DNA of 64,000 nt from JACVRW01 sp963812415 (GTDB lineage: Bacteria > Actinomycetota > Thermoleophilia > Solirubrobacterales > Thermoleophilaceae): assembly GCA_963812415.1 (NCBI GenBank), contig CAWEVH010000036.1, forward strand, positions 62,001 through 126,000. Reading direction: 5' to 3'. A program made the position numbers and the translations under genes. This document shows, in pieces, positions 34,349-43,099 of the stretch. The notes below the pieces were generated by a model. The model was given only the letters and a program-made list of their open reading frames with translations, did no database searches and was not told where the DNA came from. Position 1 is the stretch's first letter; each line of letters begins with the position of its first letter.

Positions 34349-35362
34349 CTAGTCCGGTGCGCCCAGCAGCCCGCCGATCGCGGCGTCGGCGAGCCGCGCG
34401 CTCCGCTCCCAGGTGAAGCCGGCAGCGCGCTCGCGACCGGCGGCGGCGAGCCGCTCGCCCTCGGGGCCGGTGGCGCGCAGGAGCGCTTCGGCGAAGGCGT
34501 CGGGGTCGTCGGGGTCGACGAGCAGCGCGGCACCGCCGCACACCTCCGGCAGTGCCGCCCGGTCGGCGGCCACGACCGGCGTGCCGGCGGCCATGGCCTC
34601 GAGCACCGGCAGCCCGAAGCCCTCGTAGACGGAGGGCATCGCGAACGCCGCCGCGCCGGCGTAGAGACCGGGCAGGTGGGCGTCGGGCACGTAGCCGAGC
34701 GCGCGCCCGGGGGCGGGCTCGCCCTCGCGCATGTAGCCGCGCCCCGAGCCCGCCGTGACGAGCTCGATCCCCTCGGCTTCGAGGGCGCGCTCCGCGAGCG
34801 CCAGCGCGCCCAGGTTCTTGCGCGCGATGCGCGTGGAGAGTGCGAGCACGTAGGGCCGGTCGAGGCCGAGCGCGGCGCGCGCCGGCCCGGGGTCGGCCGG
34901 GCCGTGGAAGCGCTCGGCCACGCCGTTCGGGATCACGGCGATGCGCTCGCCGGGAACGCCGAGGCGCTCGGCGATCTCGCCGCGCGCGAACTCGGACACC
35001 GTCATCACGAGCCGGGCCCGGCGGGCGAGCAGCGGCAGGACGAGGCGCTGCCAGGCCGTGTACGTGCGGCCGTACCACTCGGGATGGGCGAGCGCCGCCA
35101 CGTCGTGGATCAGCACCACGTTGCGGCGCGACGCGAGCGGCGCGAGGTTCGCGGGGCAGTAGATGAGCCGGGCGCGCCGCGCGATCACGGGGAGCGCGAG
35201 CTGCTCCCAGGCGTGGCCGGCCCGGTGCGCCAGTCCGGGGCGCGGCCGCACGACCTCGTAGCGGTCGGGGGCGAGCGCCGGCAGCCGTGCCGCCATCTCG
35301 CGCGCGACGCGCTCCACACCGCCGATCTCCGCCCGCAGGGCCGCGCGGGCGTCGATTGCCAC
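34349..35362 (-). CDS. GT4-family glycosyltransferase
   Basis: 337 residues, GT-B fold. The N-domain has AEIGGVERVAREMAARL, VLIHDVAALAHPEWYG and VSEFARGEIAERLGVP. The C-domain has YVLALSTRIARKNL and the nucleotide-sugar motif MPSVYEGFGLPVLEAMAAGTPVV with the EX7E glutamates. Cytosolic, adds a sugar to a lipid- or polymer-linked acceptor. GTG 35362 lies 9 nt downstream of the stop of the next glycosyltransferase on the same strand, so they form an operon. Confidence 0.9.
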   Translation of the reverse strand: MAIDARAALRAEIGGVERVAREMAARLPALAPDRYEVVRPRPGLAHRAGHAWEQLALPVIARRARLIYCPANLAPLASRRNVVLIHDVAALAHPEWYGRTYTAWQRLVLPLLARRARLVMTVSEFARGEIAERLGVPGERIAVIPNGVAERFHGPADPGPARAALGLDRPYVLALSTRIARKNLGALALAERALEAEGIELVTAGSGRGYMREGEPAPGRALGYVPDAHLPGLYAGAAAFAMPSVYEGFGLPVLEAMAAGTPVVAADRAALPEVCGGAALLVDPDDPDAFAEALLRATGPEGERLAAAGRERAAGFTWERSARLADAAIGGLLGAPD

Positions 35363-35371
35363 CGCGTGCGC

Positions 35372-36451
35372 TCATGCGGCCGCGAGCAGCTCCCGGTAGC
35401 GCCGCCGCGCCTGCTCGCGGTCGAAGTGCGCCTCGGCGCGGCGGCGGGCGGCGGCGCCGAGCTCGTCGCGGCGGGCGAGCACGTCGCGCAGCACCAGCGC
35501 GGCGGCGCCGGCGTCGCCGGGCGGGTAGAGCCGGCCGCCCTCGCCCACGATCTCGATCGGCCCGCCGGCGGCCGGCGCCACCACCGGCACGCCGCAGGCG
35601 AGCGCCTCGACGAGCGCGAGCCCGTACGGCTCGCGCTCCGCGCAGTGGAGCAGTGCCGCCGCCCCCTGGAGCGCCGGCAGGGGGTCCGCGAGCGGGCCCG
35701 CCAGCTCCACGCGCCCCGCGAGGTCGGGGCGCCGGACGCGCTCGCTCAGCCGCTCGAGCAACGCTCTGCCTGCGGCGCCGACCGGAGCGCCGGCCAGCCG
35801 CATCCGAAGCTCGGGGAGCCGCGCCGCGATCTCGAGCGCCAGCTCCGGCCGCTTCCAGGACTCGATCGCGCCCAGCACGAGCACCTCGTCGCCGGCGCGG
35901 GCGCCGGGCGCGGGCGCGAAGCGTTCGAGGTCGACCCCCGCCGGCAGCACCTCGACCCGCCCGATGCGGCCGTCGGGGTCGAGATCGCGGGCGATCGCCC
36001 CGGAGAGGCAGACCGTCAGCTGGGCGCGGCGCGCGGCGGCCCGCACGGCCGCGCCGATCGCCGGCCCGGGCAGCAGGTCGTTGTGCTGGAAGACGAGCCG
36101 CGGGCGCGGTCGCATGGAGGCGAGCGCCGGGACGCAGGCCAGCAGCGCGCGCATGTTCCAGGCCACCACGAGGCCCGGGCGCAGCGCCGCCAGCGTCTCC
36201 CGCAGCTCGCGGGCGAGCCCGAGCAGCCGAAGCGGCGCGGCGGCGCGGTCGCGCGGGCGGGCGCGCAGCTCGAGCGAGCGCGGCCGCAGCGGCGCGAGGC
36301 GCAGGCCGGCGCTGCGCGCGGCCTCGCTGAGCGGTCCGGGCGGGGCGGCGAGCACGACCTCGCCGGCCGTGCCGCCGGCGAGGTCCACGAGGATCCGCTC
36401 GGCGCCGCCGAGAGCGGGGGAGTAGCTCACGAACAGCACGCGGTCCGGCAA
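35372..36451 (-). CDS. GT4-family glycosyltransferase
   Basis: 359 residues, GT-B fold. RVLFVSYSPALGGAERILVDLA marks the N-terminus, GDEVLVLGAIESWKRPELALEIAARLPELRMRLAG the start of the C-domain, and HCAEREPYGLALVEALACGVPVVAP the donor-binding EX7E motif. The frame continues upstream into the divergent gene. TTG 36451 is preferred because TAGCGT (complement of 36459-36464) lies exactly 7 nt upstream; GTG 36439 is an alternative. Confidence 0.88.
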   Translation of the reverse strand: MPDRVLFVSYSPALGGAERILVDLAGGTAGEVVLAAPPGPLSEAARSAGLRLAPLRPRSLELRARPRDRAAAPLRLLGLARELRETLAALRPGLVVAWNMRALLACVPALASMRPRPRLVFQHNDLLPGPAIGAAVRAAARRAQLTVCLSGAIARDLDPDGRIGRVEVLPAGVDLERFAPAPGARAGDEVLVLGAIESWKRPELALEIAARLPELRMRLAGAPVGAAGRALLERLSERVRRPDLAGRVELAGPLADPLPALQGAAALLHCAEREPYGLALVEALACGVPVVAPAAGGPIEIVGEGGRLYPPGDAGAAALVLRDVLARRDELGAAARRRAEAHFDREQARRRYRELLAAA

Positions 36452-36458
36452 GGGCGCG

Positions 36459-36468
36459 ACGCTACCAT
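36459..36468. promoter_or_regulatory. Overlapping divergent -10 elements
   Basis: TAGCGT on the minus strand (36459-36464) serves TTG 36451 with a 7-nt gap. TACCAT on the plus strand (36463-36468) lies 11 nt before ATG 36480. The two hexamers share two base pairs, so RNA polymerase could not occupy both at once. Confidence 0.45.
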
Positions 36469-36479
36469 CGCGCCCCCCG

Positions 36480-37364
36480 ATGGAGCTGACCGTGGCCATC
36501 TGCACGCGCGACCGGCCGGGTCTGCTCCGCGCGACCCTCGAGGCGCTGGCCGCGCAGACCCAGCAGGAGTTCGAGCTGGTCGTCGTGGACCAGAGCGGCA
36601 GGCCCGATCCGCAGCTCGAGGCGCTGCCCCGCGAGCGGCCGTCGACGGCCGTGATCCGCGACGAGGGCACCGGCCTCTCGCGCGCGCGCAACCTCGCGCT
36701 GCGCGCGGCTCGGGGCGACTGGATCGCCTTCCTCGACGACGACTGCGTGGCGGATCCCGACATGGTCGAGGCGCTGCTCGGCGAGCTCGCCGCCCATCCG
36801 GAGGCGGACTGGGTGAGCGGCGATGTGTCGGCGGCGGGCGCGCCGGGGGCGGACTACCTGCCGGTCACGGTCTTCCCGGTCGAGCGCGCCCAGCGGCGCT
36901 CCGGCCGTTGGACCATTCCGGGCAGGATCGGCTTCGGCGTCTTCTTCTGCGTGCGCCGGGCGACGGCGGAGCGGCTCGGCGGCTGGGACGAGCGGCTCGG
37001 CCCCGGCGTGCCGGACCTCCCGGCGGCGGACGACATGGACTTCAACCATCGACTGCTCAAGGACGGCGGCGTCGCGTGGCTCTCACCGCGAATACGGCTG
37101 CGGCACGACCAGTGGCGCTCGCCGGACGAGCTCGCGCCGCTCCAGCGCGGCTACGTGCGCGCCTGGGCGGGCTTCGCCATGAAACACCTGAAGGGAGGGG
37201 AGCCGCTGGCCGGCCTGTGGCTCTGGTCCTGGGGAGCCATCGACGTGCTCCACATGAGCGCGAGCGCCGTGCGCCACCGCTCGCGCCTGCGCCTGCGGCT
37301 GGCGCTCGCCAAGCTGCGCGGCCTCGCGGAGGGCACGGCGATGGGAGCGGCGCGACGCTGGTAG
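36480..37364 (+). CDS. GT2-family glycosyltransferase
   Basis: 294 residues, GT-A fold: ELTVAICTRDRPGLLRATLEALAAQT, VVVDQSG, GLSRARNLALRAARGDWIAFLDDDCVADPDM with the DxD metal site, and FGVFFCVRRATAERLGGWDE and DDMDFNHRLLKDGG at the acceptor side. No membrane segment. Likely assembles the same surface glycan as its neighbours. Confidence 0.92.
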   Translation: MELTVAICTRDRPGLLRATLEALAAQTQQEFELVVVDQSGRPDPQLEALPRERPSTAVIRDEGTGLSRARNLALRAARGDWIAFLDDDCVADPDMVEALLGELAAHPEADWVSGDVSAAGAPGADYLPVTVFPVERAQRRSGRWTIPGRIGFGVFFCVRRATAERLGGWDERLGPGVPDLPAADDMDFNHRLLKDGGVAWLSPRIRLRHDQWRSPDELAPLQRGYVRAWAGFAMKHLKGGEPLAGLWLWSWGAIDVLHMSASAVRHRSRLRLRLALAKLRGLAEGTAMGAARRW

Positions 37365-37369
37365 CCGGG

Positions 37370-37717
37370 TCAGAGCCGGCGTCGCAGCGCGGCGCCCGAA
37401 AGCGCCAGCAGCGCCCCCGCTCCCGCGAGCAGCAGCACCGGGAAGCCCGTGCGCGGCAACTGCGCGCCGGTGGCATCGGTGGCGGCGGTGCCGGTGGACT
37501 CGACGCTCGTCTCGGCCGGGGCCGGGGCCGCGGGCGTCGAGGTGTCGGGGGCGGGAGCCTCGGTGGCGTTCCCGCCGCCACCGCCGCCGTTGTCGTTGCC
37601 GTCCTCGACCTTGCCGAAGGGGTCGGAGTACTGCTCGTCCCCGGCGCTCTGCGCGAGCGCCGCGGCCGGGAGCGCGAGCAGCGCCAGCGCGGCCAGGCAG
37701 GTGGCGATCCGTCGCAT
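37370..37717 (-). CDS. Small LPXTG cell-wall-anchored protein
   Basis: 115 residues. Signal peptide (1-22, LAALALLALPAAALAQS), a short charged segment, a Gly/Asn then Pro/Ala/Thr-rich spacer (40-86), the sortase motif LPRTG at 87-91, a hydrophobic helix (FPVLLLAGAGALLALSGAAL) and an RRRL tail. This is a complete sortase sorting signal. There is almost no folded domain, so it may be a wall spacer or a short adhesin. No sortase gene is in the window. Confidence 0.88.
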   Translation of the reverse strand: MRRIATCLAALALLALPAAALAQSAGDEQYSDPFGKVEDGNDNGGGGGGNATEAPAPDTSTPAAPAPAETSVESTGTAATDATGAQLPRTGFPVLLLAGAGALLALSGAALRRRL

Positions 37718-37791
37718 CGGGCGGAGAGCCTAGCGACGGAATCGCGATGCGCCTGCCGGTCGGCACCCGACGTGTCGGCCACATCCCGCCC

Positions 37792-37797
37792 TAGACT
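37792..37797 (+). promoter_or_regulatory. Likely -10 element of a leaderless gene
   Basis: TAGACT is followed by exactly 7 nt and GTG 37805, the glycosyltransferase start. Confidence 0.55.
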
Positions 37798-37804
37798 GCG
37801 GCCC

Positions 37805-39010
37805 GTGGATCCGAGAGGCGCCCCCCCGGAGGCTGCGCGCGTAGCGCTCGTGCACGACTTCCTGGTGAGCGTCCGCGGCGCCGACCGGGTGTTCCTCGAG
37901 ATGTGCGACCTGTGGCCGGAGGCGGACGTGTTCACTCCGGTCTACGACGAGCGCGGCACCGAGGGGCGCTTCGCGGACCGCTCGATCCACACCTCGTTCC
38001 TGCAGCGCATGCGCCCCACGGCGCGCACGTTCCGGGCGCTGCTGCCGCTCTATCCGGCGGCGATCGAGTCCTTCGACCTGTCCGGCTACGACCTCGTGAT
38101 CTCGAGCTCGAGCGCCTGGGCGCACGCCGTGATCTGCGGGGAGCAGACCGTTCACGTGTCCTACTGCCACAACCCGTTTCGCTACGCCTGGAACGAGCGC
38201 CACCGCACGCTCGCGGAGCGCGGCGACCCGATCTCGCGGGCGGCGCTGCGCGGCTTCTTCCGGCGCTGGCGCGAGTGGGACTGGATCGCCGCCCAGCGCG
38301 TCGACCGCTACCTCACCAACTCGCGCGTCACGCAGGCGCGCATCAAGTCCTACTTCGGGCGGGAGTCGCGGATCGTCTACCCGCCGGTGGCCACCAGCCG
38401 CTTCGCGCCGGGGCCGACGGGCGACCACTACCTGGTGCTGTCGGAGCTCGTCTCGCACAAGCGCATCGACACCGCCGTGCACGCCTTCAACCGACTGCGA
38501 CTGCCGCTCGTGATCGCGGGCGACGGGCCGGATCGGCGCCGCCTGCGCCGCCTGGCGGGTCCGACCGTTCGCTTCGCGGGCCGGGTGAGCGACAGCGAGG
38601 CCGAGCGCCTGATGGCGAGCTGTCGTGCGCTCGTGGTCACGAGCATCGAGGAGTTCGGCATCGCCGCGGTGGAGGCCCAGGCTGCCGGACGTCCGGTGAT
38701 CGCGCGCGCGGGGGGCGGGCTGTTCGAGACCATCCTCGAGGACGAGACCGGCTGCTTCTGGGAGGGCGGGCCCGACGAGCTGGCCGCCGCGGTGGCGGCG
38801 TTCGACCCGGAGAGCGTCGACCCCACCGCCTGCGTCGAGAACGCCCGCCGCTTCGACTCGCGCGTCTTTCGCGAAACGCTGCCGCGCGAGGTCGAGCGCG
38901 CGCTGCGCGAGGCGCCGGCCGAGCGCTCCGACGAGCGCACCCGCGGGCCCCGCCGGGGTGTGCCGGCCCGGCGCCCGGGCTCGCTGTACCGCCGCGGCGC
39001 CGCCTGGTAG
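37805..39010 (+). CDS. GT4-family glycosyltransferase (WbaZ/mannosyltransferase-like)
   Basis: 401 residues. RVALVHDFLVSVRGADRVFLEMCDLWPEADVFT is the typical N-terminus of this group. CHNPFRYAWNERHR and NSRVTQARIKSYFGRESRIVYPPV lead to the C-domain with SELVSHKRIDTAVHAF and the donor motif SIEEFGIAAVEAQAAGRPVIA. The extreme C-terminus is Arg-rich. GTG 37805 is set by the upstream -10. The methyltransferase gene begins 6 nt after its stop. Confidence 0.9.
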   Translation: MDPRGAPPEAARVALVHDFLVSVRGADRVFLEMCDLWPEADVFTPVYDERGTEGRFADRSIHTSFLQRMRPTARTFRALLPLYPAAIESFDLSGYDLVISSSSAWAHAVICGEQTVHVSYCHNPFRYAWNERHRTLAERGDPISRAALRGFFRRWREWDWIAAQRVDRYLTNSRVTQARIKSYFGRESRIVYPPVATSRFAPGPTGDHYLVLSELVSHKRIDTAVHAFNRLRLPLVIAGDGPDRRRLRRLAGPTVRFAGRVSDSEAERLMASCRALVVTSIEEFGIAAVEAQAAGRPVIARAGGGLFETILEDETGCFWEGGPDELAAAVAAFDPESVDPTACVENARRFDSRVFRETLPREVERALREAPAERSDERTRGPRRGVPARRPGSLYRRGAAW

Positions 39011-39016
39011 CGCGGT

Positions 39017-39745
39017 TTGGACGAGCCGCTCTACGACCGCCTCCGGGAGATGGAGGACGACCACTGGTGGTTCCGCGGACGCCGCGCCGTGATCGCGGCG
39101 CTCGTGGCCCGCGCCGGACCGCTGCCGGCCGACGCGCGCGTGCTCGACGCGGGCTGTGGCACCGGGCGCAACCTCCAGGAATACGCGCGGCTCGGGCGCG
39201 CCGAGGGGGTGGAGCCGTCGGCCACGGCCGTGGACTACTGCCGCGAGCGCGGCCTGACGGTCCACCAGGCCGGCCTCGAGTCGCTCCCGTTCGAGGACTC
39301 GTCCTTCGACCTCGTGTTCGCGTCGGACGTGCTGGAGCACGTCGAGGGTGACGTCGAGGCGTTCCGCGAGCTGCGGCGCGTGGCGCGCGCGAACGCCTTC
39401 TTCGTGATCACGGTGCCCGCCTACACCTGGCTCTGGAGCCACCACGACGACTCCCACCACCACGTGCGCCGCTACACCCGCGGGCTGCTCGCGCGGCACG
39501 CCCTCGCCGGAGGCTGGCGGCCCGTCTTCGCCTCGTACTTCAACACCGTGCTGCTGGCGCCGATCGCGCTCGTGCGCCTCGCGCAGCGCCGCCGCCCCCC
39601 TGGCGAGACCACCGACTACGAGCGCACGCCCGCGGCGCTCTCGCGGCTGCTCGAGGCGCCCATGCGGGCCGAGGCCCGGCTGATCGAGCGCGGCGTGCGC
39701 CTGCCGGCCGGCGTGTCGGTGGGAATGGTCTGCCGGGCGGAGTAG
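39017..39745 (+). CDS. Class I SAM-dependent methyltransferase
   Basis: 242 residues from TTG 39017. SAM motif: RVLDAGCGTGRNLQEYARLG; then EGVEPSATAVDYC, FDLVFASDVLEHVEGDVEAFRELRRVARANAFFVITVPA and a histidine-rich stretch (WSHHDDSHHHVRRYTRG). The C-terminal third has a hydrophobic segment (FNTVLLAPIALVRLAQ) suggesting membrane association, common in enzymes that methylate lipid-linked sugars. Coupled to the preceding glycosyltransferase gene. Confidence 0.88.
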   Translation: MDEPLYDRLREMEDDHWWFRGRRAVIAALVARAGPLPADARVLDAGCGTGRNLQEYARLGRAEGVEPSATAVDYCRERGLTVHQAGLESLPFEDSSFDLVFASDVLEHVEGDVEAFRELRRVARANAFFVITVPAYTWLWSHHDDSHHHVRRYTRGLLARHALAGGWRPVFASYFNTVLLAPIALVRLAQRRRPPGETTDYERTPAALSRLLEAPMRAEARLIERGVRLPAGVSVGMVCRAE

Positions 39746-39785
39746 CGCGTGTGGATGAATCTCCCGATCCGGGTATGGCGCCAGC

Positions 39786-41743
39786 GTGATGACGAACTGG
39801 TGCGGCACCCTGGCCCGGCGAACAGCGACGATCGCGGTACTCGGGGTGTTGGCCCTGGCCGCCGCTCCGGCGGCCGCGCAGGAACCGACGCCGCCGCCGT
39901 GGCTGAAGGTCGAGAACGGCCAGACGCAGCCCCAGTTCGCGTTCGCGAACGCCATCGAGCAGACCGTGTTCGTCGAGACGCAGCTCGACAGCGACGACGA
40001 CGGGCGCCTCGACCGCGTCCGGATCCGGATCAGCCGGCCGCGCGAGACCCAGACCCTCGGCTACGACGTGCCGGTCGTGTTCGAGCACAGCCCCTACCGG
40101 GGTGACTTCGGGCCGGCCGTAGAACCACGCGGTGGACTTCCAGTTCCTGCCGCAGGAGTTCCTCGGCGGCGGAGGGGGCGGGGCCACCGAGCTCGAGCGC
40201 GCGGCCACCCTGCGGCGCACGAACGAGCGCAGCGCGCGGACGCGCATCGGCGGAGCCACGGGGCCGCGTGCCAACCTGCCCGGCTCGCTCGACGACTACT
40301 ACGTCCCGCGGGGCTACGCGGTCGTGCTGGGCGAGAGCATCGGGACCTTCAACTCGGATGGCTGCCCGACCGTCGGCGATCGGGTGGAGACGCTCGGCAC
40401 CAAGGCCGTAATCGACTGGCTGAACGGCAACGCGCGCGGCTTCGACGCCGCCGGCCCCGGCGGCAACCAGGTGAGCGCCGACTGGACCACTGGCGCCGTG
40501 GGCATGGTGGGCGTCTCCTACAACGGCACGCTGCCCAACCAGGTGGCCACGACCGGCGTCGAGGGCCTCGAGACGATCGTCCCGATCTCGGCGATCTCGA
40601 GCTGGTACGACTACTACCGCGCCAACGGCCTCGTCAGGGCGCCGCACTCCGAGGTCCAGGGCGTGGGGGACAACGGCTTCCTCGGCGAGGACACCGACGT
40701 GCTCGCCTCCTTCATAGGCGGCAGCCGCATGGTGCCGGACCGGCCGCTGCCCGGACACGCTGAACGTACCTGCTCCAAGCGCAGGATCGCGTGACGGGCG
40801 ACTACAGCCCGTTCTGGGCGGCTCGCGACTACCTCGACGACGTGGACGACATCGAGGCGAGCGTGTTCGTGGTCCACGGCCTGAACGACTGGAACGTCAT
40901 GACCAAGGCGTTCGCCGAGTGGTGGTACCGGCTCGACCAGTACGACGTGCCGCGCAAGATCTGGCTGCACAACGGCGGCCACGGCGGCCAGGGTCCGGGC
41001 GGCTCGCCGGCGCAGCTCGCCTATAAGGCCACCGAGAACCGCTGGATGGACCACGAGCTGTTCGGCGTGCAGAACGGGATCATGAGCGAGCCGCGCTCGA
41101 CGATCCAGCGCGTGGACGGCTCGCTCTCGACCGAGGCCGACTGGCCGGTGCCGGGCACGAGCGACGCCACCCTGAACCTGTCGGCGCCGGACGCGGTGGC
41201 GCCCGGCGCGCTCTCGAGTAACGCGGGCGCGGCCTCCCCGATACAGGACTTCGTCGACGAGGGCAAGCACCTTCGACACCGACGACGTGCTGATCCAGGG
41301 GCCGGACGAGGGCACGGACGAACCGGCTGATCTACCGCTCGCCCGCGCTCGGCGGAGAGGTGCGCATCAGCGGCACGCCCTGGGTCAACCTGCAGATGTC
41401 GATCCAGAACCGCAACGCGGCCAACCTCACGGCCGTGCTCGTGGACTACGGCCCGAGCGGCACTGCCCCCGTGATGGTCACCCGGGGCTGGCTCGATCCT
41501 CAGAACCGCCTCAGCGTCAGCACCGGCCGTCCGATTCGCCGCGGTCAGTACTACGACTTCCGCTGGGACCTCCAGCCGGACGACTACGTGTTCGAGGCGG
41601 GCCACCGGATCGGCCTCGTGGTGGTCTCGACCGACCACGACTACACGATCCGGCCCGACCCGGGCACGCGGCTCACGCTGCGGCCGTCGGAGAGCAGCAT
41701 CGAGCTGCCGGTGCTGGGCGGCCAGGGAGCGCTCGGGTTCTAG
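39786..41743 (+). pseudogene. CocE/NonD (X-Pro dipeptidyl-peptidase S15-like) secreted hydrolase, multiply frameshifted
   Basis: One gene is spread over several frames. 39786-40115 has a signal peptide (IAVLGVLALAAAPAAAQE) and DSDDDGRLDRVRIRISRP. 40120-40760 has YVPRGYAVVLGESIGTFNSDGC and the serine elbow GMVGVSYNGTLP. 40770-41270 has YLLQAQDRVTGDYSPFW, the acid in FVVHGLNDWNV and the histidine in HNGGHGG. 41340-41743 is the jelly-roll C-domain (ISGTPWVNLQMSIQ ... FEAGHRIGLVVVSTDHD). The complete triad survives although at least four indels break the frame, near 40112, 40740-40770 and 41270-41350. As written it cannot make the enzyme. Confidence 0.85.
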
Positions 41744-41806
41744 CAACGGACTGAGCGTGATGCGGCGGTGACGCCCCGGTGACAGCCGGGCGCTAGGTGT
41801 TGGTCG

Positions 41807-42679
41807 GTGCCGGTCGAGGATCTCGAGCTGGAGGCGGCGTTGGCCGCCGTGGAGGCGGCGCGCGAGCGGCCCTACTTCGACGAGCCCGCCGACGAAGCAG
41901 AGCGCGAGCGCTACTACCGGCCGGTCGACACCGCGGCCACGGGGGCCGAGCTCTACCGGGCGCTGTCCGCGCTGCTCGAGGCCACCCACGGCCCGCAGCC
42001 GGCCTACAAGCCCACGCGCTTCGTGTACCCGTGGGTCGACCTGCACCCGGACGGGCTCCTGCGAAGCATCTACTCGGGCGAGAGCTTTACCGCCGAGGAG
42101 CTGGTGCGGGCCGATCTCGAGGCCGAGCGAGCGCGCAGCGAGCGGTTGATCGGAGTGGTGCGCGACGGAGTGGCGCTCGGCCCGCGCGAGCTCGAGGCCG
42201 AGTTCGACGCGCTCGAGCGCGAGCTGCCCTTCAACTGCGAGCACGTCGTGCCGCAGTCGTGGTTCTCGAAGCGCGAGCCGATGCGCGGCGACCTGCACCA
42301 CCTGTTCGCCTGCGAGTCGCGCTGCAACAGCTTCCGCGGCAACTGGCCCTACTTCGACTTCGACCAGCGCCGGCGCGCGCTGCGCGAGGACTGCGGGCGA
42401 CTCGAGGCCGAGGGCTTCCAGCCCTCGGCCGGGCAGGGTCCGGTCGCCCGCGCCACGCTCTACTTCCTGCTGCGCTACCCGCGCCAGGTGGGAGACAGCG
42501 AGCGCGAGCTCACCGCCGCGCGGCTCGAGCTGCTGCTGCGCTGGCACGAGAACGATCCGGTGAGCGACTACGAGCGCCACCGCAACGCCGCGATCCATGA
42601 GCTTCAGGGCAACCGAAACCCCCTGATCGACCGGCCCGACTGGGCCCGTGAGCTCGATTTCGCCGCCGCCTGGACCTGA
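41807..42679 (+). CDS. Endonuclease I family nuclease (EndA/NucM-like)
   Basis: 290 residues. The family core is complete: FNCEHVVPQSWFSK, MRGDLHHLFACESRCNSFRGNWPYF, LLLRWHENDPVSDYERHRNAAI and ELQGNRNPLIDRPDWA. Endonuclease I enzymes are normally periplasmic or secreted and cut double-stranded DNA non-specifically. Here no signal peptide or membrane segment precedes the domain from GTG 41807 (MPVEDLELEAALAAVEAARERP). TAGGTG at 41794-41799 sits 7 nt before that GTG, supporting it. Cytosolic location or non-classical export is implied. Confidence 0.9.
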   Translation: MPVEDLELEAALAAVEAARERPYFDEPADEAERERYYRPVDTAATGAELYRALSALLEATHGPQPAYKPTRFVYPWVDLHPDGLLRSIYSGESFTAEELVRADLEAERARSERLIGVVRDGVALGPRELEAEFDALERELPFNCEHVVPQSWFSKREPMRGDLHHLFACESRCNSFRGNWPYFDFDQRRRALREDCGRLEAEGFQPSAGQGPVARATLYFLLRYPRQVGDSERELTAARLELLLRWHENDPVSDYERHRNAAIHELQGNRNPLIDRPDWARELDFAAAWT

Positions 42680-42698
42680 CGGCGCCGGGCGCCGGCCG

Positions 42699-43079
42699 CT
42701 AGCCCGCGACGTCCAGGGCGGCCTTCAGCGCATCGAGGTCGGGCGACCCGAAGACCACGCGGTTGCGCGTGGCGACGTAGACGAGGTCGAGGTCGACGCC
42801 GGCGCGCGCGATCCTGCGCGTGAGGTCCGCGAGCACGCCGGGACTGTCCTCGACGTCGACCACCACCACCTCGCGCTCGCGGGTCACCGCCAGATGCGAG
42901 ATCGCCAGCGAATGCCTCGCGGCGCCGGCGTGCGGGACGAGGATGTGAAGCTCGGCGCGCTCGCCCGGCCCGACGCACGTGGCCGCGGCGATGTTCACGC
43001 CGGCATCGCTGATCGCGGCGGCGACCTGCGCGAGTGCCCCGGGCGTGTTCTCGACGTCGATGACCAGGTCCACTGCCAC
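42699..43079 (-). CDS. Tandem ACT-domain protein
   Basis: 126 residues containing two ACT-like beta-alpha-beta units: DLVIDVENTPGALAQVAAAISDAGVNIAAAT and EVVVVDVEDSPGVLADLTRRIARAGVDLDLVYVAT. ACT domains bind amino acids or other small ligands and usually regulate enzymes; no catalytic domain is attached. GTG 43079. Probably a stand-alone ligand sensor. Confidence 0.85.
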   Translation of the reverse strand: MAVDLVIDVENTPGALAQVAAAISDAGVNIAAATCVGPGERAELHILVPHAGAARHSLAISHLAVTREREVVVVDVEDSPGVLADLTRRIARAGVDLDLVYVATRNRVVFGSPDLDALKAALDVAG

Positions 43080-43099
43080 GGGAGGATGTGGATCTTGCC

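Noticed and set aside
34109..37800. Very long plus-strand open frame before the glycosyltransferase at 37805
   Set aside because: It is the antisense shadow of two minus-strand glycosyltransferases; only the part from GTG 37805 has motifs and a promoter.
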